64,000 nucleotides of DNA from Ceriagrion tenellum (Eukaryota; Arthropoda; Insecta; Odonata; Coenagrionidae), in contig OY720636.1 of the NCBI GenBank assembly GCA_963169105.1, positions 97,012,583 to 97,076,582 of the forward strand, in the 5' to 3' direction. A model generated the notes under the pieces. It was not told the DNA's origin. It did not search any database and saw only the letters and a program-made list of their open reading frames with translations. The position numbers and the translations under genes are program-made. Positions 1-12,850 of this stretch are shown piece by piece (within the stretch, counting starts at the first letter, position 1; each line of letters begins with the position of its first letter).

Positions 1-132
1 AAATCATTCATTGTGACCGCATGTCGCGAGTGGAACAACATTGACTTACCGCTACGTAAATTATCATCACTAGCATCCTTCAAAAGGGCACTATACGAAA
101 AACTTCTCCGAGAACAACAACAAGACACGTAA
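1..132 (+). CDS. C-terminal end of a non-LTR retrotransposon reverse-transcriptase ORF (partial)
   Basis: Frame 1 is open from the window edge to TAA at 130-132, giving 43 residues. It reads ...CREWNNIDLPLRK, then LSSLASFKRAL, then a short basic and glutamine-rich end. The pattern W-N-x-(I/L)-x-L-P followed about ten residues later by S-x-x-S-F-K-R-x-L is the usual end of jockey/CR1/L2-type retrotransposon ORF2 proteins, after the polymerase domain. The frame has no stop, so the copy may be fairly young, but the catalytic part lies outside the window. The 3' UTR and repeat tail follow directly. The exact clade cannot be fixed from this piece. Confidence 0.72.
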   Translation, partial: KSFIVTACREWNNIDLPLRKLSSLASFKRALYEKLLREQQQDT

Positions 133-585
133 AACATCATGGGATTAGTGGGAAAGATTCAACTCTAATCTCCTCCCGCTTCATCTATTATTCTTGTTCC
201 TTCCAGGTACTGGGTGATATTTTCTTGTACTTGTATACATCCATGTTTACACTAGCTCTTTCTCAGTAGGTTTTCGCAGGTTTTTCACGCCCCCCTTCTT
301 GTGTGGGCGTTTTCCTGCAGTGGGTTTTTTCCAATAAGGACGAAAGTCAATATCCTTAGGTTTTACCCACGTTTGCTCACATCTTTTTACACTTGGTAAC
401 TTTGCTAACTTATAATTATGTTTGTTGAATGAAAAACCGTACTGCTATGTCTCTCTTGCCATAATTGAGTGTATGTAATTCCAAGAGCAACATGACAATG
501 TATTTAGCTGCAATAATTTTTATGTTTGACGAGGGGTTAGATGGAAGATGGGACTTTCTAGTCCCAATCTCGCCTAATAAAGACG

Positions 586-2598
<2,013 letters not shown>

Positions 2599-2854
2599 AT
2601 ATATGTGGACCCCAGAAGTCAAGGGGTTTAAGTCACATTAAAAAAAAGTAAGGTACAGGAATGGGATGTGGAAATATAAATATTTTAGGTGGTAAAGGGA
2701 TCCAAGTGATTTTCTTGACAGGTGATGCTATCTAGGGTAATGCCTCTTAACTACTTAGTAGGTTGTACCAAACATTTTCAACTTTGACTTAAGTTTTCTC
2801 AAAATAACGATTTTGTTACATAGACACCTTGACTTCTGGGATCCTCATATATAG
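2599..2854. mobile_element. MITE-like element with ~35-bp terminal inverted repeats
   Basis: The left end (about 2599-2635) begins TATATGTGGACCCCAGAAGT. The reverse complement of the right end (about 2815-2854) begins TATATGAGGATCCCAGAAGT. The match continues through CAAGG with a few mismatches. The interior is only ~190 bp of AT-rich non-coding DNA, so this is a non-autonomous element. The TA-rich termini fit insertion at a TA dinucleotide (Tc1/mariner style), but the exact boundary and duplication are ambiguous. Confidence 0.6.
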
Positions 2855-3054
2855 TTAGAGAGCCTTGAGGAAGCAAAATAATTAACTAAACGTTGACGAG
2901 TACAGTAACTATATCAATTGTTAATAAAAAAACAAGACTTCTCATACTCTGAAGAGGTGATTTTTGTAAACAGTAAAACATCAAGAAAACCTTGTATCGG
3001 GATACTATAAAATATATTTTTTTATTAACACGAGTGAATAGGTGTCCTGTCTAT

Positions 3055-3535
3055 TTATGGATACTCCACCATACGGAGAGGTATTGGAAGCACAAGGCAA
3101 TGCATTCGCGAACATGAGCAAAGATGCAAACCATGTGGGATAGTGGCGAGGGGTCGAGGGAGAGAGTTCTGGGAATAGGGCAACAAAGGGATAGTATAAG
3201 GTTGGGCCGGTCTGGGAGATAGGGAATGCAGGGCAGGAGAGGGTGACGAGGCCGCGGATGGGGATGGGAGGGGAGGAAGAGAGAGGGTATACCCGTAAAT
3301 CGATTCCACTGAGGACGCTCTGAGGAAATGTGACCTTACGGCCGACTCCACGCTAAGGGCGCCGCAGGGAGGGAGAGAAATAACACGGTGGGCACACTCC
3401 TTTCCCGCACAAGAGTTGTTTCATTTTAAAAAGGCGCGGGAGGGAGCGGGCCAAGGGTTCTCGAAGGGGGCGCAAGAGAGGCCACGGGCACAAACAAACT
3501 GAGCGACAGTGGTGGAGTTCGCCCCGTGGAGGCAT
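3055..3535. other. GC-rich, purine-skewed island
   Basis: About 480 bp markedly richer in G+C than its surroundings, with long G/A runs on the plus strand (3160-3290, 3360-3490) and several CpGs. Short open frames exist on both strands, as expected from the base composition, and none resembles a known protein. Similar islands recur through the window. Confidence 0.5.
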
Positions 3536-6500
3536 TTATGTGTTCAAAGTCATCGTAACTCTAGGGATGGATTACGAAAGAGGAAAGCCTATCGCCACAA
3601 AATTTATTCAATGGGTGCGGTCTATTGCATTAGGAGTCCATCAAGTAGTGGGCAAGACGTTTTGGGGGTAGGGGAGTTGAGAATATCTCACTTTGTCTAA
3701 TGAATAGTGAGGACCAGCGGGTCTGGAACCAGTTAACATAAGACTTTTGTCCATCTTGAAACATTGTATCGTTTCCAAATACCCTGTGTTTATTTCCAAA
3801 TATCCTGTGATTGTTCACAGCTTCATCAGCTGTACTACTTTTTCGCACTTAATAATAATGAATGTGACACTAAAATCCTTCATAGTTATACGATATCCAG
3901 GGCTCAAAGCTGTACGATGGCTTCTATGGAAATATGAAACAGCATAAAGCAAGAATTTAGCGAAGAGTAGATACAAGTATTCAACGTCTTACGTAGGAAT
4001 GAGAGAGAGAGAGGGGAGTGGTTGGAAAAATCATACATTATCTTATATAGGGGGAGGTTATAAATGGCATAAATCGTCTTAGTAATATTTAAACGGCCTC
4101 TTACCTCCCAAAGTTCCTTGAGCATAATTTGTTAAAATCTCGGACGTTCTGTACCACACCAGTGACAAAATTTTGACGTCAAGGCCTCAAAAATTTCAAA
4201 TAGGGCCATTTATGAGTTGAAATGTGCCAAAGGGTAATTTGATGTCATTTTCACGGATTTTCCGATGTTCGGCCGGGCACAGTTCTTACTGAATAGGGCC
4301 CAATTTTCCAATTTAGGGTATGACGGCGATATTAGGCAGACCTTGATACCTATGCAGCTAATATGCAGCCCTTGGTGGATAAGATGAGAGATTTTTATTC
4401 GGGCAGATAGGTTATATACACCCGGAGCACCCAATAATGGAACATAATTATAGTTTATATTGAGCAAATGCTAATGGAAAAATGTATGCATGCATGTAAG
4501 GACTGTCAAGTGTTACTTTCAATGTCCCTTCAAAAATTACTATTTGGTTTATCTGGAAAAAAATATTTTGAATTTGACTTACATCCTGAAGGTGGGTTTT
4601 TTTATTTTCTAAGCACATACAGAATTGTATCGGAATGCCATATTGCGTCCAATTAATTAGACTAATTGGTAGACATATTCACTCTCACAGATGCAAGAAG
4701 CTTTCTGCGCTTATTCAATATAGTGAATTCGCAGTTGTCAATATTATTCTGCAATTTGTTATCTTTTTCCTGCTTCTGATATTTCAATATTTTATGAAGT
4801 CTTTTTGTTTATTGGTGAATTATATAGGTATATGAATCGCACACGTGTAATTTATCATTTAAACCTTAAATATAGGTACCAGCTTAATCCGAATAGGCTT
4901 CCATTTTGTTTTTAATTTGCTAATTTTGAACCAATTTTAGCTGCAGAAGGGAAGTGGTAGATTAACATTTACAATCCAGTGATATTGGGCTATTGGTCGA
5001 CCCTTCATATCTCAGGAAGGAATGATGTTGCTGCAGTTCCAAAAACGTTGTACCTCGGGTGTACAGCGCAAGGGAAGAATTTTATTTAGGGATTTTCCTT
5101 TGTGCTTTGATTAGACGAGGTGAGGATCCCACGATTATCTTCTCAAAGCATCTCAATGCTCAACTCTTGCCTGCTTCGACGTTCCAGAAATTACACCAGC
5201 CCTCTCCTCACCCTGTATCCACCGAGTTATAACCAATCCATGGGAATAACTAAATCGGGAGCGTGAGTGTAAACCTTCAGTGGATGTGAGCGATTACGTT
5301 CTAAATGCAAATCGAGTTTCGTAATCCAAAGCTGAACATGGCGCTGAAGATTTGATCGGATCAGCTTGAATTAGAATCGTGGACCCCGCATCCGCGCTCA
5401 CCGAATAAGTGCTACATCGTTGCGCATTTAATCGACACCTATAGGATGTATCATCATGATTACTGTCCCTGTTTCCAAACACCTATCTAAGGAGTAACCT
5501 TTAACTTCCTTTTCACCGGTCCTCTCATTATTCATTCATATGAAACACGCAGCTAAAATATGGTATTAGCACACTCAACTGAGTTTTTTTCTCGTTGTTA
5601 GGCCAAGGAAACTGAAAGTTTAATAATAATATGGCAGAATGGAATTAATGAAAGATGATTAATTCCAATCTTAGTTCATGTATGCATAGTTCATGTATGC
5701 ATATCTCTTTTGCTACTGATACATTGGCGTATTACTTCATGCACGCTAACTAGCGGAATGATTTTACCTTTTCCCAGAGGATTTAGCCGATGAAATATTC
5801 TCGGCACATGCTTTGCGTAGGATCAGTAAAACTGCTAATGTCGGTGCCCCGATTCATGTTCCGACACCTTACTTGTATTATCATAAGGTTTGGTTCAGTT
5901 TCGTAAAGGTTTATTTATGTTTCCGATGTTACTTATATGTCGGTCTCACATGCTTTTTCATTCTGCATAGATTTCAACTAATTAAATGGTGTCATTACTA
6001 GATCTCTATTCCGTATTATCGTGCAGTTACGGTAAAATAGATATCTAACTTTTTGTTCAGAATGTATCTCACATCAAAGTTGAAATCAAGATGGCTCTTC
6101 TCTGACTATGGGAATCATGACAAACTCTGATATACACGATTAAATGTTTTTGGCTAAAAATCCTGCTTTCACTGATTAAATAGGTAACCAATGTCATTAG
6201 GAACTATGCTGAACCAATCAAATTGGCTCAGACCAAGAGGGGAAGAGGAAGAGTGGTTAAGGATCTTTGGAACTTTGTCGGGGAAATTAAGGGAAATTTT
6301 CGAAGCGAGGTATGTCTGGGATGATGGAATGCAATACTTTGTGGAGATGAGGAGTGGTTAAGGCAAAAGAGTAACTTTCATTCCTGTAAAGGACAAAGGA
6401 AAAATATGCTGGGATTTTTAGGGCAGGGCAGGCAATGCGAGGGATTAACGTAAGAAATTGAGTGTGCTCGATTACACTATATTTGTATGTTGTCCTCTTT

Positions 6501-8050
6501 ACCTTTGATACTTCTATTGTAATAAACTATTACATTACATGTCGCTCGAGAATTATTTATATATATAGCATTGGAGTCAATTGGTTGCAAATAACTCATG
6601 AAGGTGTGGACCGAGAAAGACGTGGGTGATGTTGCCAGAGGAGACTGCACAGTAGGAGAATTGCGAGTCTTCAGAATAGGAGAGTAATTATTTATAAATG
6701 CAAGTAATGAGATAAGAGAAAGATATATACAGTAATAACAGGGCAGTATTATGGAAAGCGATAATGGAGAGCTATATGGGTAACAGCATTAGCCAAGAAT
6801 TGTTTAACTTTGCAATTCCCGAAATGAAATGGTATCATGAATACATATATGTCACATGCATAAACCAATATCAAGGGGTAATATATGCAATTTATTCAAC
6901 AAATATATTTTTGTTGAGCATATGGCTCCAACTTTTAGGACCGGCTGCAGAGCTAATGATATTTAAATACTGCATTTTGACTTCAATGCCGTCACTCCCT
7001 AATAACTTACTGATATATGAGTGAAAATTTCTTTATTTCATTTTACATTTCAGAAATTTTCGTTACTTATAAACAATTATATTTTAGTGAAATTTAAATT
7101 TTCTAGGAGCCCCAAGTTTTGGGTGCTAAAAATGTAATTTAATATAATCGACTGCCGTTCCTTACTACCGAACCGGCTATTTACGGGCGTTGCCCCAATT
7201 AGTCTAGCTCCGAATGCCTACCTTCTCACTACGATCTAATCCTATTTTCTTTCCGTGGAGTTCGTTGAGGGATGCGGATGCGTTATCATTCTATTAACTT
7301 TATGCTACATAGGCAAATTAGGTTAGAATGCGGGTTGATGTGACGTTAATTTCTTAATTGTTACTCTGATTCCATATCAAATTAAAGAAAATATTATTAT
7401 TTATTTCGATTCACTGCGCATGCATGATTTAGAATTATTAATTTGGTGTCAAATTCACTCAGCTCAAATATGAGTGACTTCAAATTATGTAAATATATAA
7501 ATTGACATCAGTTATGAAATATTATTTCCAGACACAGGACAAAGTAAAGACTCCTAAGAATGATTGGCAGTGCACATTTAGATTTTACCAATTTGGTGGG
7601 GCCTCCCCCAAATACCTTGCATTAAATTCTAAACCAGATCAAAGCTTTTGTGCAACCAGAGCTTAAGGGATACAGGGAGTATATATGTGCTAGGCAATTG
7701 GATCCGTCCCTCATGCACAGCCATGATGAACTTTACGGAGTTAGCTGTGGAAATGTTGGGAGAAGCCATTTTTCTCATGCGAAGCGCAGACCTAGTAGAC
7801 CTCATCAACACTCACTTGCTTTAGCAATAGAAGTATCAGGCTTTACTACATACCTATTAGTACCGATAGAGGTAATTTGATCCCTCAGAAAATTTGTTTT
7901 CTAAAAGGAAAAATTACATTTTCAATTGAATTAATGTGGACATTATTTCGAAAATATCTTTTTTTTTGAAACGGCGCATTATGTTGTAAGAATATAGGTT
8001 TATACAAACGTACGATAATTCGAAATTTCATCATACCGAATGTGGCGCAT
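3536..8050. other. Mostly unremarkable AT-rich DNA with minor repeats
   Basis: Contains a 15-bp direct duplication at 5672-5701 (TAGTTCATGTATGCA twice). At 6200-6545 a degenerate stretch ends in AATAAA (6521-6526) plus a TTACATTACAT run and resembles a decayed retrotransposon 3' end, without a readable protein. A GA microsatellite lies near 4003-4015. No gene was recognised. Confidence 0.4.
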
Positions 8051-8062
8051 AAGTAATTGGAG
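8051..8062. repeat. Left target-site duplication of the SINE
   Basis: AAGTAATTGGAG, identical to 8358-8369, and directly flanking the SINE. Confidence 0.85.
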
Positions 8063-8357
8063 GGGATCGGGTTGGTGTGGTGGTTAGAGTACTCGCCTAC
8101 CACACGGGCGGCCAGGGTTCAATTCCCTGCAGAGGTGGATGTTTTTCAGAGGAACCCGATCCCTACTTGAGTGTCTTGTGGAGGGCACTTCAAGTGGAGT
8201 ACTCCGTCTGTCGGATGAGACGTTAAGCCGTGGTCCCCTTGGCGCCTTTCGTTAAGAGCAGGCTAATGCCGACGCCGGGTTTCTATCCACCCTTCCTCCC
8301 TTACCTATCCCCTATGGCGCAAATGACCTTAACCGTCGGTCGCCTCCCCAAAAATCC
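8063..8357 (+). mobile_element. tRNA-derived SINE with 12-bp target-site duplication
   Basis: The first ~75 bp fold like a tRNA. An A-box-like TGGTTAGAGTACTCG follows the TGTGG of the D-arm region. The anticodon arm CGCCT-ACCACAC-GGGCG is near 8094-8110, and the T-arm is a perfect CAGGG-TTCAATT-CCCTG, which includes the B box. The loop would place CAC (valine) at the anticodon. A central segment around 8212-8236 (GGATGAGACGTTAAGCCG) resembles the conserved domain shared by many metazoan SINEs. The tail ends in CCCCAAAAATCC. The direct repeat AAGTAATTGGAG at 8051-8062 and 8358-8369 is identical on both sides, so insertion is relatively recent. Transcription would be by RNA polymerase III and mobilisation by a partner LINE. 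Confidence 0.85.
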
Positions 8358-8369
8358 AAGTAATTGGAG
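8358..8369. repeat. Right target-site duplication of the SINE
   Basis: AAGTAATTGGAG, identical to 8051-8062. The uninterrupted pre-insertion site can be inferred by removing one copy and the SINE. Confidence 0.85.
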
Positions 8370-10479
8370 TCGGGTCATCTGCCATAGTTCCAAAGTTCCG
8401 GGTATAAATATTTGGCTGCAAAGAACAATAGTGGTTGGAAAGCAATTCATGACACTTGAGTGCACATTTTAAATTTTTTCAGATCAAAATTGTCTGGACC
8501 ACACTTCACTTAAAAATATCGGTTTTTGCGTTAAAAATATCCGTAAGTATTGGAATATTATTTTGCAAACATTGTATTCAGTTATTTTTGTACCAGTTAA
8601 AGCATTGTTATGGTAAGGGTTAACGCCGCGAAATTCGAAATTCAGCCTAAAATCATATGCAAATACGCTATTTTTATTCGGCAGGATACCATGATATTTT
8701 TATTAACCATTCAGTAATATGAAACGTCTTTTTTCCATTCAGGGCGAAATTCTATGTTATCCAACTATTTCGAAATATTCACCCAATAAGTGAATACATA
8801 TTTCACAATGGGCGCTCATTCACGACTCTGTTTCCCCAATCGCCATCTCGTAGCGCTGCACTCTGCTTCCGTTGTCTGAGTAATATGTGACTCGAGACGA
8901 CTCGATCACTTGCTCTCGCGTTGTCATCCATGCATGCATCTGGATGTACTCGGATCGCAATGCATAATGGTTACTGACTTATGTGAAATTCAACCTTGAT
9001 TCACGTAACCCTCTACAAGGCTAGGTGTTAATATGGCCTTCAATTTCCAAGATATGAAATCAGTAACGTCTTTTTCTCTTTTTCTACTCATGTTGCTGAT
9101 AAGAACACTTAAGCGATGTTTCATGCAAATCTGTACGAAAACAAAAATTTCTCCAACCGCCTCAATCGGTGGGTTTGGTTTACCATTGAAATAATTGCGG
9201 GAAATGTAAGTGGGGTGTCTAAACAAGTATCCTGAATCAATCTCTTCAGCCAGTGGCCAGATAATCGAGAACAGTTCAAAAAATTTAAGTCGCTTCGTGC
9301 TTCAATTATTTCTCACCGTCACTATATCAAAGCTATACTTTAAATACATCACGCAAAAACCGCAGATCCAGGCAACCGGATTCATGGAATGACTGAGAGT
9401 CTCACTAACACTTGCAACAGATTTGTTTGTCGTTTGTGCTCTCTCTTTAGAACATGTGTTGCACTTTGATGTTCTCATCTCTGTATTAAGATAGTGGATA
9501 TAGAACTTTATGGTTCTGTACTGTGACACCTGAATTGAGCAATTCAAAACTCATAAAAATGCCTTCTTAATTCAATGTTGAGCGTATTTAATATGAATTA
9601 CTCCAGAAAAATTATATAAAAATTTAATCAGAGAAATTTAAATTCGTGCTATGCTTAAAATTAAAAAAAGACTGGTAGAATTTTTGTAATAGTGGCTTAG
9701 GTTATCCATGTAGGAGATGGGAAGATCCGGGGTAATTATTTCCCCATAACCACTCCAATACTGGCCAGTACCTGTTTAATGGACAATCTGTTTTGAGTGT
9801 AACTCGGAGGTGATTACCCAATTATTATGTAACAACATTACCTTCCCTTCTTCCTACTTAAACTCAATGAGCACATCTTTTAACTGAATACTAGTATTCA
9901 TATATAGTAATATTAATTTTTCTAGGCGACTTAGGCACGTAGTTAGCTGAAATGGAAACTTTTACCAATGGGACAACATTTTCTCTCGCATGACAAAAAT
10001 AAGTAAATTTATTATAACATTGGTGCACTTGGGGCCAGTGAATGTCATGGATTCTAGCACATGAAAGAGTGAAATTACCTCTCCAGTCTAAATTTAAGAG
10101 TTTACCATTTTAGTGGGTGCAAGATAAGATCCCACTAAGAACACTGAAAACACTTTCATTCAGAAATTATATTCAAATGCCTGAGGTAAAGATATGGGTA
10201 TCTCCTTCTAGCAGGCATCGGATGAAAAAGAGAAATTATGTGAGTGGCTAACTTTGAAAATGTTTGAATGGCCGGAAGAAAGCAGAATAGCATGCTCTGA
10301 CTCCGTCCCGAATGGAGCTGTGTGCGGGTGAAATGGCTGAGGATGGGTTCAATGCTTCCGAGGGGCAATGATAAACGCTAAAAGGGGTCAAAGGTAAGGG
10401 TGGGTGATGACCGTACGACTGAATGGGGAAGCTCTTAGTGTGTCTGCTGTGCCGCGGATAGTTTCGGAGACTAAACGCA
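8370..10479. other. AT-rich stretch without recognised features
   Basis: No supported gene or repeat. Short open frames at 8990-9226 (minus) and 9302-9547 (minus) show no recognisable motif. Confidence 0.4.
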
Positions 10480-10920
10480 TTATAGCCACGAAATTCAAGG
10501 AAACATTAATGTTTGAATGAAAAAAGATTGTTTGTGCCGAATGTAGCACTCTATGGTTTAAAGCATGGAAACCTGGTGCTGAAGGAGGATGTTGCAAATA
10601 AAATTTAGGGACAAAATAAGAAATGATAAAGTGTACAGAGGAGTAGAAGAGGAATGGACCATGTGAATCACCATATAGAAAAGGAGACCAAGATGTATTG
10701 GGCACATTCTGAGATGCAATAGGTTTGTGAAAAACATAATTTAAGGCAAAATAGAAGGAAAAACAGAGGAACACCCATGAAAATGTCTATGGACCAAATG
10801 AGGAAAGTGCATAGGAAGAGTTACCAGGAAGTTAGGGAACTAGCATTAGATAGGGAAGGGTGGAGGGCTGCAGTTAACCATTCTTAGGATTGAAAAATCA
10901 GTGACTGAATAAAGATGGGA
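10480..10920 (+). pseudogene. Family B non-LTR retrotransposon, C-terminal RT remnant
   Basis: Reading through frame shifts, the plus strand gives VALYG (10545-10560), then the endonuclease-like tail region with VEEEWTMW and KRRP, then CNRFVK and EGKIEGK. It ends with SYQEVRELALDREGWRAAV near 10820-10880 and a stop. In related elements this order (V-A-L-Y-G-x-E, R-x-E-E-x-R-T-W, G-H-x-L-R, D-R-x-x-W-R-A-A-V) closes the ORF of RTE-like retrotransposons. Several shifts and stops show it is dead. It matches the 20.3 and 22.2 kb copies in order and wording. The long minus-strand frame across it is a shadow. Confidence 0.7.
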
Positions 10921-10925
10921 AAAAT

Positions 10926-12654
10926 CTGCTTTATCCTCTAAGAACAACATTTAGTGCAAAAAATTCCATCATTTTCCAGTACAATTTCTAAAAGGGTTAA
11001 TTGATCGATTCCAGACTTCTAGGTACTTAGGTATTTATTTAAACCTGTCATGAAAAGTATTTGGATGCATAAATTTATAATTGGTCCAATGAGCACAAAT
11101 CAGGGCTTCTATTTTTAACATGAGGTGTAATTAAAATATTAATCTCATTTAAATCCCTTTTCACCGTAAAACTACCCATCCAGTTTAAATTTCCCTCTGC
11201 TTGTATATTCTTTTTTTTAAAAAACGTCATTCATCAATCAACTCTATCCACCAAAGGTGCCACATTTCAGCTGCATGTCCAAGGTGTGGCATTCTAATGC
11301 AAAACAGGTTTGATTTCCTCAAATTAAAAAAAAATGTTTTAAATGCAAAAGCGCACAATAGATACTACTGCAGTAAAACAAAGAGTAATAGATGGAGCAT
11401 TCTCGATTTATTTTGCGTAAATAAAACGACGATAATAATTAACCACGGTTTGAACCTGTGCGCCAAATTTACTTATTTATATCGATTAGAGTGACTGGAA
11501 ACTGGGTTCCAAGTGCACAGTAAAATGTGTCCGATCTCAGTCATCAGTGATTTGGGAAATATAAAATTTTACTAGAGTCATATGTGGCTGAAAAAAGGTC
11601 AAATGAGACCATTTTGAAATGTTGTTCGATGAATTTATCGCTGATTGACGCCATCATTTGTCCTCCTATATTTTGCTACGATCCACACTCTTTACTCAAA
11701 TTATTCGACCATTGGGGAGGTAATGCCATCAGTTAAACCTCATTCAATTATATGACAGCTAACTATAAAGTTTCCAATCACGAAGAATCGGCTACTATTT
11801 TTCAATGAGTTCATTACTGGTGTTTAGTAAAAGTTAAGCTCTAAATACTGATATATCTGTTGCTTTCATTCTGTCAATTAGAAAGCATACATTTGACGTC
11901 TGTCCCACTACATGGATGATATCCCAAGTGATTTGGTAACCTTCAATTTGAGCTCTGATATAATTCACTAGGATTCTAATATTTATATTTAACCTGGCAC
12001 AACTATGTCTACAATTTGCTGGCGCAGGCCAATGCAGCGAGGAGATAAAATATATGAAAATTTATATAGTATCTCTCTCACCATACATCGCTACGCCGAT
12101 ATATTAGGTAATAATATATGAGGTAAAATATTTACTATGAAGCAGTGTAAAGGCTATTCCTGAATTTACATACAAATACGAGAGAAAATATTGTATAGCT
12201 CTAAAGAAATGATATTTTGCTTACTATTTGTCGAAAAAGTTGAAATTATTTATAGGAGAGAGTGGTTGCCAAACGATAAAACGCACTCAAACTTATTCCA
12301 TATTCCCTATGTTAAGATGGACAATGAAAAAATTGACAATATGAAAATAATTCTTGAGATGTTTACAAAAATAATCAAATTTTTACACAAAAAGAGGATA
12401 TAAGTATTTTCTTTTTTTTCTTCTTAGCACTTCTTCATATTGATAGCAAAATACAAAACTGAATAACATATCAATATGCGTTCATCAGGATGCCACGAAA
12501 AAACTCATTTCACAGTATACTAGTTCATGATGATTAGTGTTTTTCAACGTTAGAGAACATTCTTTTAAAATGTGCTCGGATAATATAGCACGTTTAGGGA
12601 AAGCACAGCTTCGAGGAGTCGTATGTGAGATGGAACCGGAATTGTTGATTGATT
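10926..12654. other. AT-rich stretch without recognised features
   Basis: No gene, structural RNA or repeat pair that I can support. Confidence 0.4.
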
Positions 12655-12850
12655 GAAAAAATAATAATAAATAATAATAAAGTTTATTACTCCATACAAC
12701 AAATTACAGTTCAATAGCAAAATAGAGTAATTTTAGGTAGCCTTGAAGGAGAACCTGTTTAAGGCTACCATCAAATAATATTACATTATGCTTTTCCTAA
12801 AAGATACATATAGCTCAGAAAAAGACTCAACTAAATCACATTCGAGGAGT
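12655..12850 (-). mobile_element. 3' tail of a non-LTR retrotransposon (minus strand)
   Basis: Read on the minus strand, the segment has a 9-bp perfect inverted repeat (GGTAGCCTT at 12736-12744 and AAGGCTACC at 12761-12769). It then has AATAAA (12683-12688 on the plus strand as TTTATT) and ends in an ATT/TTA-type repeat at 12655-12681. Stem-loop, AATAAA and triplet tail in this order match the 3' end at 550-708 in design but not in sequence. No coding remnant is legible upstream. Confidence 0.5.

Noticed and set aside
8063..8140. Functional tRNA-Val gene
   Set aside because: No acceptor-stem pairing, and the sequence continues into a SINE body with flanking duplications.
10388..10774. 128-codon minus-strand frame
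   Set aside because: It is the antisense shadow of the plus-strand family B retrotransposon remnant.
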